Of a stretch of DNA of 43,675 nt, positions 36,941 to 43,675 are shown in pieces. The notes under the pieces are model-generated. The model was given only the letters and a program-made list of their open reading frames with translations, was not told the DNA's origin and made no database searches. The stretch's first letter is position 1. Each line of letters starts with the position of its first letter. Source of the stretch: a virus; IMG/VR virus record IMGVR_UViG_3300024259_000067, positions 1-43,675 of that record; one strand, 5' to 3'. The position numbers were made by a program, and so were the translations under genes.

Positions 36941-37402
36941 ATGGGAAATTTAACGAATGTAGGAGCACCACAGGTGGCCAATCGCGGATTTGTGGCGCTG
37001 GCAGTTGAGGCCGGGATTATCATGACGATTGAGACCCTTGTCGGTCTTGCCATGGATAAGAAAACACTGCTAGAGCAATTAGTCGATGCTCTGGCAGGCG
37101 ATAATCCACCCTTAGCAGCCGCTCTCAATTACCAGACATTGGATGCGATTCTGGATTATATGGCTGTGTTGGGTGACACGGGGATTGTGAATGCGGCAGA
37201 CCTGCCAGCACTGCTGGATGAGGATGGACCGGTTTCGGTCACTGCTGGCTGGGACGGCGGGAATAGTTCGAGTGAGCAGAGCAATGTGACTTACAGCGAA
37301 CCACCAACCGATTACACGGCGGAAATCTACCTGAACGGTATTTTCGCCAAGCACAGCACGGTTTCACCGGCGGCTGGATACTGCAATGATGCGCTAAGGT
37401 AG
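36941..37402 (+). CDS. Hypothetical tail-associated protein (153 aa)
   Basis: The N-terminal half is helical and hydrophobic (RGFVALAVEAGIIMTIETLV, KTLLEQLVDALAGD), then comes a beta C-terminal half with DGPVSVTAGWDGGNSSSEQS and AEIYLNGIFAKHS. A short helical anchor followed by a beta domain suggests a baseplate accessory. No family is recognised. AAAGGAAA precedes the ATG. Confidence 0.65.
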   Translation: MGNLTNVGAPQVANRGFVALAVEAGIIMTIETLVGLAMDKKTLLEQLVDALAGDNPPLAAALNYQTLDAILDYMAVLGDTGIVNAADLPALLDEDGPVSVTAGWDGGNSSSEQSNVTYSEPPTDYTAEIYLNGIFAKHSTVSPAAGYCNDALR

Positions 37403-37405
37403 GTC

Positions 37406-38992
37406 ATGGTTAACGAACTGTGGGCGGAAGTGTATACACCTGCCGGTGTTATGCAGGGCATTGTTGATCTGGTTTCTGCATCTATCACCAAGCAGATGGA
37501 CGCTGCCGGGCAGATTAGTCTTGTCGTACCCTCCGCAGAAAGTAACGCTGTCAATCTTCTGCAAATCTGGCGACGGGTGAAAATTTACTGGGGTAATCCT
37601 AGCCGTGGCAAGGAACTGGTCGGTAGTGGCGTTCTGCTTGCGCCAAACATCAATATCGGCAGTAACCAGACGACATGGACAGGGCAGGACATGCTTCAGG
37701 AGTTGCGCTGCATCAATACCTGGCGTGGTCTGACTTACGATAATCAAACGATCAATGATATTGTCAAAGACCTGATTAGCAATGTCTCCGGCTGGTCGTC
37801 CTTCATTGACAGTGGTTTAGGATATACGTCGCGCAGATTCGCTGGCGATAGCATCCTGAGAGCCATTCTGACAGTCGTTCAAGGCGCTGGCGTGCATCTG
37901 CGAATGGGGCAGTCGGATAATCGGATTGAAGTTGGTGCTTTTGGGGCAGATTCAAAACTGCGCATGACCAATCTCAGCACAGCATCCCATGAAGCACGAT
38001 CTAATCCCGAATTGGTGATGATCCACTCATTGAGCGTTATCGAGGATGGATTTGAGGTATTGAATGTCGTCGAGCCATTATGGGGCAATGGTGATGTTGT
38101 GCTGACGTTGCGCCGCTCTACCAGGACAAGCCCTTATACTATCCAGACGATGCCGGGACCGGATGGGCGAACTATTTACCAGTTGAAAGATACAGCATCT
38201 ATTGCTCAATACGGAGAGGTACAGGGGCCATTGACGATGGACGATGCTCCGTATATCGCTGCTGACGGTGGGGCATCGTCCATTAATGCGGCCAACGTCT
38301 TATATGACTGGGCCGCCAAAAAACTGCCACGAGTTGCGCAACCAAAGCAAACCTACCAGGCGACCGGCATCAAATTGGACAAGCCTCTGCGCCCTGGCGA
38401 CAAGCTACGCCTGGTATATCAAGGCTCAACCTATCAATACGGGATTGCGGTCAATTGGCTGGATGTTGATGATTTGTTTTGGGTGTTGTCGATGACCGAG
38501 AATTACAGTATGCAGGGGCAGACGATTAGTATGCAGATTAGCAATGTTGACGAACCTGCCGTTGACGCGGCCGGTTTAATTGCCAACAACCTGATTATGC
38601 AATCGACGGCAAGCATCAAGCCACGACTGACCAGTAACCAGCAGAGTTATTCCAGCACGTTGACGATCTCGCCAGGTGCGCCGGATACATTGGAGTTTAC
38701 TATTGCCGCGATGACCGTTGATATTGGCCAGGCTGTGTTGACACTGACACGCGATGATCCTAGTGGCCCGAGTGAGATTTGGATTGCAATAGATGGCCTC
38801 GATTACACGGTGCAACTAGGTGGCCCGTGGCTGGTTGGGGCGTTTGACAATGACCCTGTTTCTCTCGACATTGACGAAATCCTACAGGATGGCAGTGTGC
38901 AGGGCGACCATACGATTGAGATTTCTTGTTTACTACGAACTGGCGACATTGATGTTTCTGTCGAGGTTGTGGAGATCGGCGTGAGCGGGTAG
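37406..38992 (+). CDS. Tail hub protein (Gp37/Tal-like)
   Basis: 528 residues. The N-terminal part (ELWAEVYTPAGVMQGIVDLV, SASITKQMDAAGQISLVVPS) and the ring-type WRRVKIYWGNP, GVLLAPNINIGSNQTTWTGQ segments match the Gp37-like siphovirus tail-hub family (ReqiPepy6 Gp37 type). IRRFAGDSILRAIL-like and LRPGDKLRLVYQG follow. The C-terminal about 140 residues form an additional beta domain. It closes the tail tube and carries the fibres. No peptidase motif is seen. Confidence 0.82.
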   Translation: MVNELWAEVYTPAGVMQGIVDLVSASITKQMDAAGQISLVVPSAESNAVNLLQIWRRVKIYWGNPSRGKELVGSGVLLAPNINIGSNQTTWTGQDMLQELRCINTWRGLTYDNQTINDIVKDLISNVSGWSSFIDSGLGYTSRRFAGDSILRAILTVVQGAGVHLRMGQSDNRIEVGAFGADSKLRMTNLSTASHEARSNPELVMIHSLSVIEDGFEVLNVVEPLWGNGDVVLTLRRSTRTSPYTIQTMPGPDGRTIYQLKDTASIAQYGEVQGPLTMDDAPYIAADGGASSINAANVLYDWAAKKLPRVAQPKQTYQATGIKLDKPLRPGDKLRLVYQGSTYQYGIAVNWLDVDDLFWVLSMTENYSMQGQTISMQISNVDEPAVDAAGLIANNLIMQSTASIKPRLTSNQQSYSSTLTISPGAPDTLEFTIAAMTVDIGQAVLTLTRDDPSGPSEIWIAIDGLDYTVQLGGPWLVGAFDNDPVSLDIDEILQDGSVQGDHTIEISCLLRTGDIDVSVEVVEIGVSG

Positions 38993-39005
38993 GGTGGCAC
39001 AACGA

Positions 39006-39023
39006 GAACACATGTGCTAGTAT
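39006..39023 (+). promoter_or_regulatory. GAAC-N4-GTGC-TAGTAT promoter before the lysis-type genes
   Basis: GAAC (39006-39009), ACAT, GTGC, TAGTAT (39018-39023). It is the weakest -10 of the six. It overlaps the first codons of a longer open frame, which argues for the start at 39053. Confidence 0.7.
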
Positions 39024-39052
39024 TAAGTGAATGTTTGTTTGAGATTGAACCT

Positions 39053-39865
39053 ATGATTGAAGACCTGCGACCTGAAGACTTTCAAACGATAATGGCTCTG
39101 ATTTTCTCGCTGGCAAGCGGATTTATTACGCTGCTTGTGGCTGTCTTTGGCTTGTTTATTCAGGGGCGCAAACAATCGCTGAAGATCAAGGATCAACAAG
39201 CAGCCGCGATTAAGGACAAAGAAGAGGCAGAAAGCAACGCGGAGAAAATTCAACAGGCCGCACAAAAGTTCGTACAACAAACCGCACAGCAATTGCAAAC
39301 ACAAATTATAGAGCAAGGGAAGCGGTACGATGGGTTGCAGGAAAAATACACAAGCCTGATCGTGGACCACGCTTCGCTTTGTACATCGCATTCACAATTA
39401 TCACAGCAGGTTGACATCCTGACGCAAGGCAACGCTGAGTTGAAAGCGGACAATGGCGCTCTGAGGAAACACAACGCTGAACTGCGTAAAGACAATGCTG
39501 AGTTGAAGAAAGCCGCCGATGATTCCCTGGCACAAATAACCTCCGCACAAGAGAAGCTGCATGAGGCCGAGGAGAACTTAAATAATGCGAGTGCAGAGAA
39601 GCTGGCATTGCAAGCGAAGATCGAAAACCTGAATACCAAAGTATCACAGCAGGGCAGCCGCATTCTGAAACTGGAGAGGCAAGCGAAACTCGACCAGCAA
39701 TTACGTGAGCGTGCAGAAAAACGGGCAATTGAGGCCGAATTGGCATTGCAGCAGCCGGTCCTGGTAAATAATGGTAGCGAACAGCCAGGGGAAACTACTC
39801 CTCCGGCTGAAGTGAAGACAGTAGAACCTATCCCGCAAATATCAGAAGAGGAAAACAAATCATGA
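39053..39865 (+). CDS. Membrane-anchored coiled-coil protein
   Basis: One transmembrane helix (residues about 11-37, TIMALIFSLASGFITLLVAV) followed by about 190 residues of coiled coil with Glu/Lys/Gln heptads (AELKADNGALRKHNAELRKD) and a Pro/Glu-rich tail. The topology resembles an inner-membrane spanin or a membrane-linked scaffold. The ATG at 39053 is preferred since the longer frame starts inside the promoter. It is coupled to the next gene by a 4-base overlap (ATGA). Confidence 0.7.
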   Translation: MIEDLRPEDFQTIMALIFSLASGFITLLVAVFGLFIQGRKQSLKIKDQQAAAIKDKEEAESNAEKIQQAAQKFVQQTAQQLQTQIIEQGKRYDGLQEKYTSLIVDHASLCTSHSQLSQQVDILTQGNAELKADNGALRKHNAELRKDNAELKKAADDSLAQITSAQEKLHEAEENLNNASAEKLALQAKIENLNTKVSQQGSRILKLERQAKLDQQLRERAEKRAIEAELALQQPVLVNNGSEQPGETTPPAEVKTVEPIPQISEEENKS

Positions 39866-40317
39866 AAAACCTATTCGTTGTACTGATGATCGTACTGATT
39901 GTCATTAGTTGGGTAGCGCCTGTCGCAGCCCAAGAAGCAACAGTCGTTGACTACGGCACTCCTGTCACCTTTCAGCAAAATGAACTCTATCCACTGGTTG
40001 TTACCGGGCTATTGTTCATACTCTTCGCCGCACTTACCGTACTCGGATATTCAATTCGTAAAATAGCCGAGTCTGCTCCGCCCTGGATGATGGAATTAAT
40101 TAAGCCAATACTTCAACAGGCGATGACTGAAGTCGAATTAATCACAGAAGAAACGACGATTGAGATTGACGATAAGATAGCTGAAGCAGTTCGGCGTGTC
40201 CTCGGAGAGCTTGGACTTCTGCCTATACCACAAACAGCGCCAGGTGCTGGAATTGGTGTAACCATCGGAGAGATTCCGCTCAGTGATTCCCTAGATATTG
40301 GTGATGACAATGCGTAG
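39862..40317 (+). CDS. Exported membrane protein, candidate holin or envelope protein
   Basis: A clear signal peptide (MKNLFVVLMIVLIVISWVAP, cleavage near VAAQ-EA), a second membrane helix (residues about 43-63, LYPLVVTGLLFILFAALTVL) and a cytoplasmic or periplasmic domain (EVELITEETTIEIDDKIAEA). It stands between the coiled-coil and lipoprotein genes. Holin-like or spanin-partner roles are possible; there is no endolysin motif. Confidence 0.65.
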   Translation: MKNLFVVLMIVLIVISWVAPVAAQEATVVDYGTPVTFQQNELYPLVVTGLLFILFAALTVLGYSIRKIAESAPPWMMELIKPILQQAMTEVELITEETTIEIDDKIAEAVRRVLGELGLLPIPQTAPGAGIGVTIGEIPLSDSLDIGDDNA

Positions 40318-40984
40318 GTCAATATGTGCGCTTATCCTGATCGTCGCACTTCTCCTGGCGGGGTGCGAGGCAAAACAGGGCGCTATCATCATCACCGCCA
40401 CGCCGGAGCCGGTCACAGAGTTGCCTACGGCGGCAACCGCGCCGACGGTGCAGCCTACCGCTATCGTATTTCTCAACGACAATCCTAATCTTGAACTCGG
40501 CAAGTGTAACATTGTGACATTCACTACCGAGGCATATGGTGATGAAGTGATAAAGCAGTGCATCCCCGAAGGCTATTCATTATACGAGAATATCACTCTG
40601 GGTAATTCGATCAGGATATTGTATCAGAATGTAGAATATTTCATTTTGCCGAACGGGTCTACTGGTTCGAGTGGAATAACGTTACCCGGAATGGTTCTCA
40701 CACCAGGCGAATACACCGTCAAGGTATATGGCACTCTGAATGTGTGGGGCGAAATGCAGCACTACGCATTTGTGGCAAGGTACGAGATTGAAGATATGGA
40801 CGGCACCGTTTACATGGGAGCGACTGAGATCGAAGCCAATGGTGGCGACTATATGGCACAGTTCACACTGAATGCGCCGACGCTGGCTCGGTATCTTGTT
40901 TCAGTATCTCTGGATATGACATGGCCGATGACGGCTAGTAGTTGGGTGACGATCAAGACTATCACCGTTGAGGCTGCGAACTGA
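40310..40984 (+). CDS. Lipoprotein with Thr/Pro linker
   Basis: MRRSICALILIVALLLAGCE: signal peptide and lipobox LLAGC with Cys19. The mature start is a Thr/Pro/Glu linker (ITATPEPVTELPTAATAP) of a type common in Chloroflexota surface lipoproteins, then a beta-rich domain (KVYGTLNVWGEMQHYAFVAR, TWPMTASSWVTIKTITVE). The GGTGA five bases before ATG 40310 supports this start; ATG 40304, GTG and TTG codons upstream are also open. Roles may include superinfection exclusion, outer-spanin function or host-surface change. Confidence 0.75.
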   Translation: MRRSICALILIVALLLAGCEAKQGAIIITATPEPVTELPTAATAPTVQPTAIVFLNDNPNLELGKCNIVTFTTEAYGDEVIKQCIPEGYSLYENITLGNSIRILYQNVEYFILPNGSTGSSGITLPGMVLTPGEYTVKVYGTLNVWGEMQHYAFVARYEIEDMDGTVYMGATEIEANGGDYMAQFTLNAPTLARYLVSVSLDMTWPMTASSWVTIKTITVEAAN

Positions 40985-41044
40985 CCGAATGTTGGGCGGG
41001 GCTGTTGTTAGAGTTTAGTTTATGGCTATTGGAAGCGTGCTAAA

Positions 41045-43306
41045 ATGGTTGACGATATTGCTGTCGTAATCACTGAAGATGTAATCAACACCACGAATTC
41101 CGATGACGCGATTGCTGTCGGTGTGGGTGGGGCTGTTCATATTATCAATCACAACCTATTCCCCGATTTGCAGGGTGGGGTGGCCAGTGAATATTATCAT
41201 TTGACCGCCGCCGATTACAGCGATTTGCGGGATGGTGGTGATAGTACGTTGCATTATCATGCTGCGGATCGTGACCGGACGAATCATACAGGGACGCAAT
41301 TGCTGGCGACGATCTCCGATGCCGGGACGATGGCGGCGCAGGACGCGGATGATTATGTGGAAATCGCCGGCGATACCATGACCGGGCGGCTTGTCATTAG
41401 GCCGGGCGTTAATGATAATAATGTATTTTCTATCTTAACGGCAGGAGGGGCAGCTGTCCTTCAGGTTGGGACACGACCCGGAGTTGACCCCAGTCTAATA
41501 TTATATGCTGCCAACGCTGGAAACATTCCCCTTAAAATCAAAGCGGCGGCGGCGCAGACGGCGAATCTGCAAGAGTGGCAGGATTCGAGTGGGACGGCGT
41601 TGAGTGGGGTTGATGAACGGGGGATACTTTTTAGTGACGGTGGGGGAAATGATACTAACCTATTTTTGGGGAAGGATTCAGGTAATGCCTCCGCAACAGG
41701 CGGAAGTAATATCGCCATTGGGGAGGGGGCCCTCGCGGCTATTACAACCGGAAACAGTAATTTTGCGCTGGGCGCTTCTGCGCTTAACACGGTAGAAACC
41801 ACAACAGGGGCAACCGCCATTGGTGTTGGGGCGATGCGGGATGTTGATTTTAGCACTTCTTATAATGCCGTCGCCATTGGTCAGGCGGCGATGCAGACTC
41901 CTACAGCCTCAATAAATGGGCGGTTTGGTGTGGCGATCGGGGCGTTGGCGGGCATAAGACCGAGAGGGACAAGCTTCGTAACAATAGGGTCAAATGCAGG
42001 TTTTGAGGTTGGGAACAACAATGTCTACATTGGGGCAGAAGCGGGAAGGAATAATATAGGCAGAGACAATGTCTATATTGGGTACTCCGCAGGTACTACG
42101 GTCGCCAATGGAAGCAATGAACTCTACATCGCCAATTCAAACACGGCGACCCCGTTGATTTATGGGCTGTTCACTGGTGCAGGTGCCGGCGTGACTATTC
42201 ACTCGCAGAATGTGGCCGGTGTGCCGTTGATCGTCAAGGCTGCCGCCGCCCAAACAGCTCACCTCCAACAGTGGCAGAATTCAAGCGGGACACCATTAGT
42301 TACTTTCAATAACATTGGTAATATTTTTGCTCATGGGATAGTTGTAGGTTCAACTCAAGTATACCCCAGTGATGGTCAAGTTAGATTAGGTGGTCCAAAT
42401 CCTAGCTTATACTTTGATGTAGGTGCTAGTTATCCAGCCGCATATTTACTTTATACTGCTGGCTCACCGGGTGTTTTGTATTTGCGGGATGGGCTTTACG
42501 GACGTATGATTGCTCACTTCGGAGGAGGGGTAGCGGGTACAGCCTTAACTCAGTTTAATGGGAGTGTACTGGCAGTCAGCGAGGCCGCTGGACAAACACC
42601 TTTAGCCTGTAAAGGTGCAGTGGGACAAACAAGCAATCTGCAAGAGTGGCAGAATTCGAGTGGGACGGTGTTGGCGGGTGTTGATGAACGTGGCGTGTTA
42701 TTCAGCAATGCCGGGATAGATACCCAAAGTGTCTATATTGGTGACGGTGCTGGGACAAGGATACAGACTGGAGACCGTAATATCCTTATCGGGTATCAAT
42801 CTGGGTACGGTGCGGCAGCTGACCAGACCGGAGTTTCTGACAATGTCTGTATAGGCAACTACGCGGGGAAGCACTTATCGACCGGGCAAGATAAAAATGT
42901 CCTCATTGGTTCAAACGCGGGGATTAACTGTACCGGGGATGATAACACAATGATCGGCTTTGATGCTGGTTATGGGGTAACATCGGGGGTATCCAATATT
43001 ATCATCGGTCATTATGCCGGGTACAGGCAAACAACGCTTTCTAATCTGTTGATCGTAGACAACCAACTTAGGGCTGACGCTGCCACGGAACAAAGTAATG
43101 CCATCCTTTATGGTGTGATGGCGGCAACTCCGGCAGGTCAAACACTTCGGATCAATGCGACGGCAACTATCAGCGGCGACCTCGATCACGATGGCAGCAA
43201 TGTCGGATTTTATGGTACGGCACCGGTTGCAAAACAGACCGGCGTGGCGGTGACGGCGGCGGGTATCCATGCGGCGCTGGTGAATTTGGGATTAATAGCG
43301 GCTTAG
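41045..43306 (+). CDS. Tail fibre with YadA-like head repeats
   Basis: 753 residues. The N-terminal part (residues 1-110) has fibre-type GGVASEYYHLTAADYSDLRD and HNLFPDLQGG, common in fibre attachment regions. Three copies of LQ(E/Q)WQ(D/N)SSGT with the following GVDERG or similar start near 41568, 42261 and 42638. Between them lie many NxxIGxxAG repeats (NVYIGAEAGRNN, NVYIGYSAG, NVCIGNYAG, NVLIGSNAG), the pattern of YadA/Hia-head beta rolls. It is probably a trimeric receptor-binding fibre. The C-terminus ends HAALVNLGLIAA. Confidence 0.85.
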   Translation: MVDDIAVVITEDVINTTNSDDAIAVGVGGAVHIINHNLFPDLQGGVASEYYHLTAADYSDLRDGGDSTLHYHAADRDRTNHTGTQLLATISDAGTMAAQDADDYVEIAGDTMTGRLVIRPGVNDNNVFSILTAGGAAVLQVGTRPGVDPSLILYAANAGNIPLKIKAAAAQTANLQEWQDSSGTALSGVDERGILFSDGGGNDTNLFLGKDSGNASATGGSNIAIGEGALAAITTGNSNFALGASALNTVETTTGATAIGVGAMRDVDFSTSYNAVAIGQAAMQTPTASINGRFGVAIGALAGIRPRGTSFVTIGSNAGFEVGNNNVYIGAEAGRNNIGRDNVYIGYSAGTTVANGSNELYIANSNTATPLIYGLFTGAGAGVTIHSQNVAGVPLIVKAAAAQTAHLQQWQNSSGTPLVTFNNIGNIFAHGIVVGSTQVYPSDGQVRLGGPNPSLYFDVGASYPAAYLLYTAGSPGVLYLRDGLYGRMIAHFGGGVAGTALTQFNGSVLAVSEAAGQTPLACKGAVGQTSNLQEWQNSSGTVLAGVDERGVLFSNAGIDTQSVYIGDGAGTRIQTGDRNILIGYQSGYGAAADQTGVSDNVCIGNYAGKHLSTGQDKNVLIGSNAGINCTGDDNTMIGFDAGYGVTSGVSNIIIGHYAGYRQTTLSNLLIVDNQLRADAATEQSNAILYGVMAATPAGQTLRINATATISGDLDHDGSNVGFYGTAPVAKQTGVAVTAAGIHAALVNLGLIAA

Positions 43307-43316
43307 GAGAAATACT

Positions 43317-43675
43317 ATGGCACTACAGAAAATCATAAGCACGGCGATGGGTGTGGAGGGTGATTATCATCGCGTGTTGCAGTTGAATTGCAATTATGAC
43401 CGGATGGATGCGGTGTGCACGGTTGGCGTGTATGTATCCGCGGCGGCCCGGAATGATGGTAGCACTCCGATTGATAGTTTTCAGGTGGATTTATCTGGAC
43501 AATTCCACGACGAGAATTACAAAGATGGTGAGGATGCTATGAAGAATATCTCGCTGAAAGAGGCCTATAAGGCGCTGAAGGCGATGGCTGTGGCGGAAGC
43601 CGCAAAAACCAAAGACGAAGATGGCAAGAGTGAAAAGTTGGTGTTTTATGCCGATGCAAAGGATCCTCACCATCT
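43317..43675 (+). CDS. 5' part of the junction-spanning 117-aa protein
   Basis: ATG 43317 with AGGAGA six bases upstream, right after the fibre stop. The protein begins MALQKIISTAMGVEGDYHRV and has a beta-rich N-terminal half (CTVGVYVSAAARNDGSTPID), then enters the helical part shared with 1-132. In the window the frame runs into 11 wrong bases at the very end. The true C-terminus is at 1-132. Family unknown; position suggests a fibre or virion accessory. Confidence 0.8.
   Translation, partial: MALQKIISTAMGVEGDYHRVLQLNCNYDRMDAVCTVGVYVSAAARNDGSTPIDSFQVDLSGQFHDENYKDGEDAMKNISLKEAYKALKAMAVAEAAKTKDEDGKSEKLVFYADAKDPHH
43539..43664. repeat. Terminal direct repeat, right copy
   Basis: Identical to 1-126; see the left copy. 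The 11 bases after it (43665-43675) do not match position 127 onward. Confidence 0.95.

Noticed and set aside
39250-39858. Leftward 202-codon frame opposite the coiled-coil gene
   Set aside because: Ser/Cys/Phe-rich mirror of the Lys/Glu/Gln codons of the coiled coil.

Overview
The window is a complete, circularly assembled genome of a tailed phage of siphovirus type (Caudoviricetes). The first 126 bases recur exactly at 43539-43664, and one gene (43317 to the end, then 1-132) only reads through when the ends are joined. The unique circle is therefore about 43,538 bp. The last 11 bases (43665-43675) do not fit the circle and look like an end artefact. I see no integrase, tRNA, rRNA, CRISPR array or DNA polymerase. 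The host cannot be fixed from sequence alone. A lipoprotein with a Thr/Pro linker (ITATPEPVTELPTA-type) and the general style of the proteins suggest a Chloroflexota (Anaerolineae-like) host; this is inference.

Layout. (a) 17.3-43.5 kb and across the junction to 0.65 kb, rightward: a full virion module. In order it carries a tiny Arg/Gly-rich peptide, terminase small and large subunits, portal, a glycosyltransferase - ClpP-like protease - sugar-nucleotide epimerase insert, MuF-like head protein, protease-scaffold fusion, decoration protein, major capsid protein, a second glycosyltransferase, head-tail connectors, tail terminator, tail tube, two overlapping tail chaperone frames, tape measure, distal tail protein, collar-type protein, tail hub, membrane, lysis-type and lipoprotein genes, and a fibre with YadA-like repeats. 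(b) 0.9-5.05 kb, leftward: about a dozen small genes, many with paired cysteines (zinc-binding type), behind a long structured leader. (c) 5.4-12.6 kb, leftward: a DUF5131 protein, a replication initiator with a C-terminal DnaA-N-like domain, coiled-coil and accessory proteins, a RecA-like ATPase and an excisionase-type HTH regulator. (d) 12.7-13.05 kb, leftward: a small membrane protein. (e) 13.7-15.3 kb, rightward: ParA and a ParB-like partner. (f) 15.3-16.6 kb, leftward: a SLOG-fold protein and a DUF488-like protein.

How it fits together. ParAB, a plasmid-style initiator with a small counter-transcribed RNA opposite its leader, and the lack of an integrase together suggest a phage-plasmid that persists as a partitioned circle. 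Transcription seems organised by a repeated promoter, GAAC-N4-GTGC followed by a TATACT-like box. Six intact copies sit in intergenic gaps, before the terminase block, the portal, the protease/capsid block, the lysis block, the HTH regulator and a small RNA; a seventh, diverged copy sits before the 0.9-5.0 kb block. The two glycosyltransferases and the epimerase are tightly coupled to head genes, which suggests sugar decoration of the virion. A six-member array of covarying GC-rich hairpins just downstream of the capsid-block promoter, and several unassigned structured RNAs, are the most unusual features.
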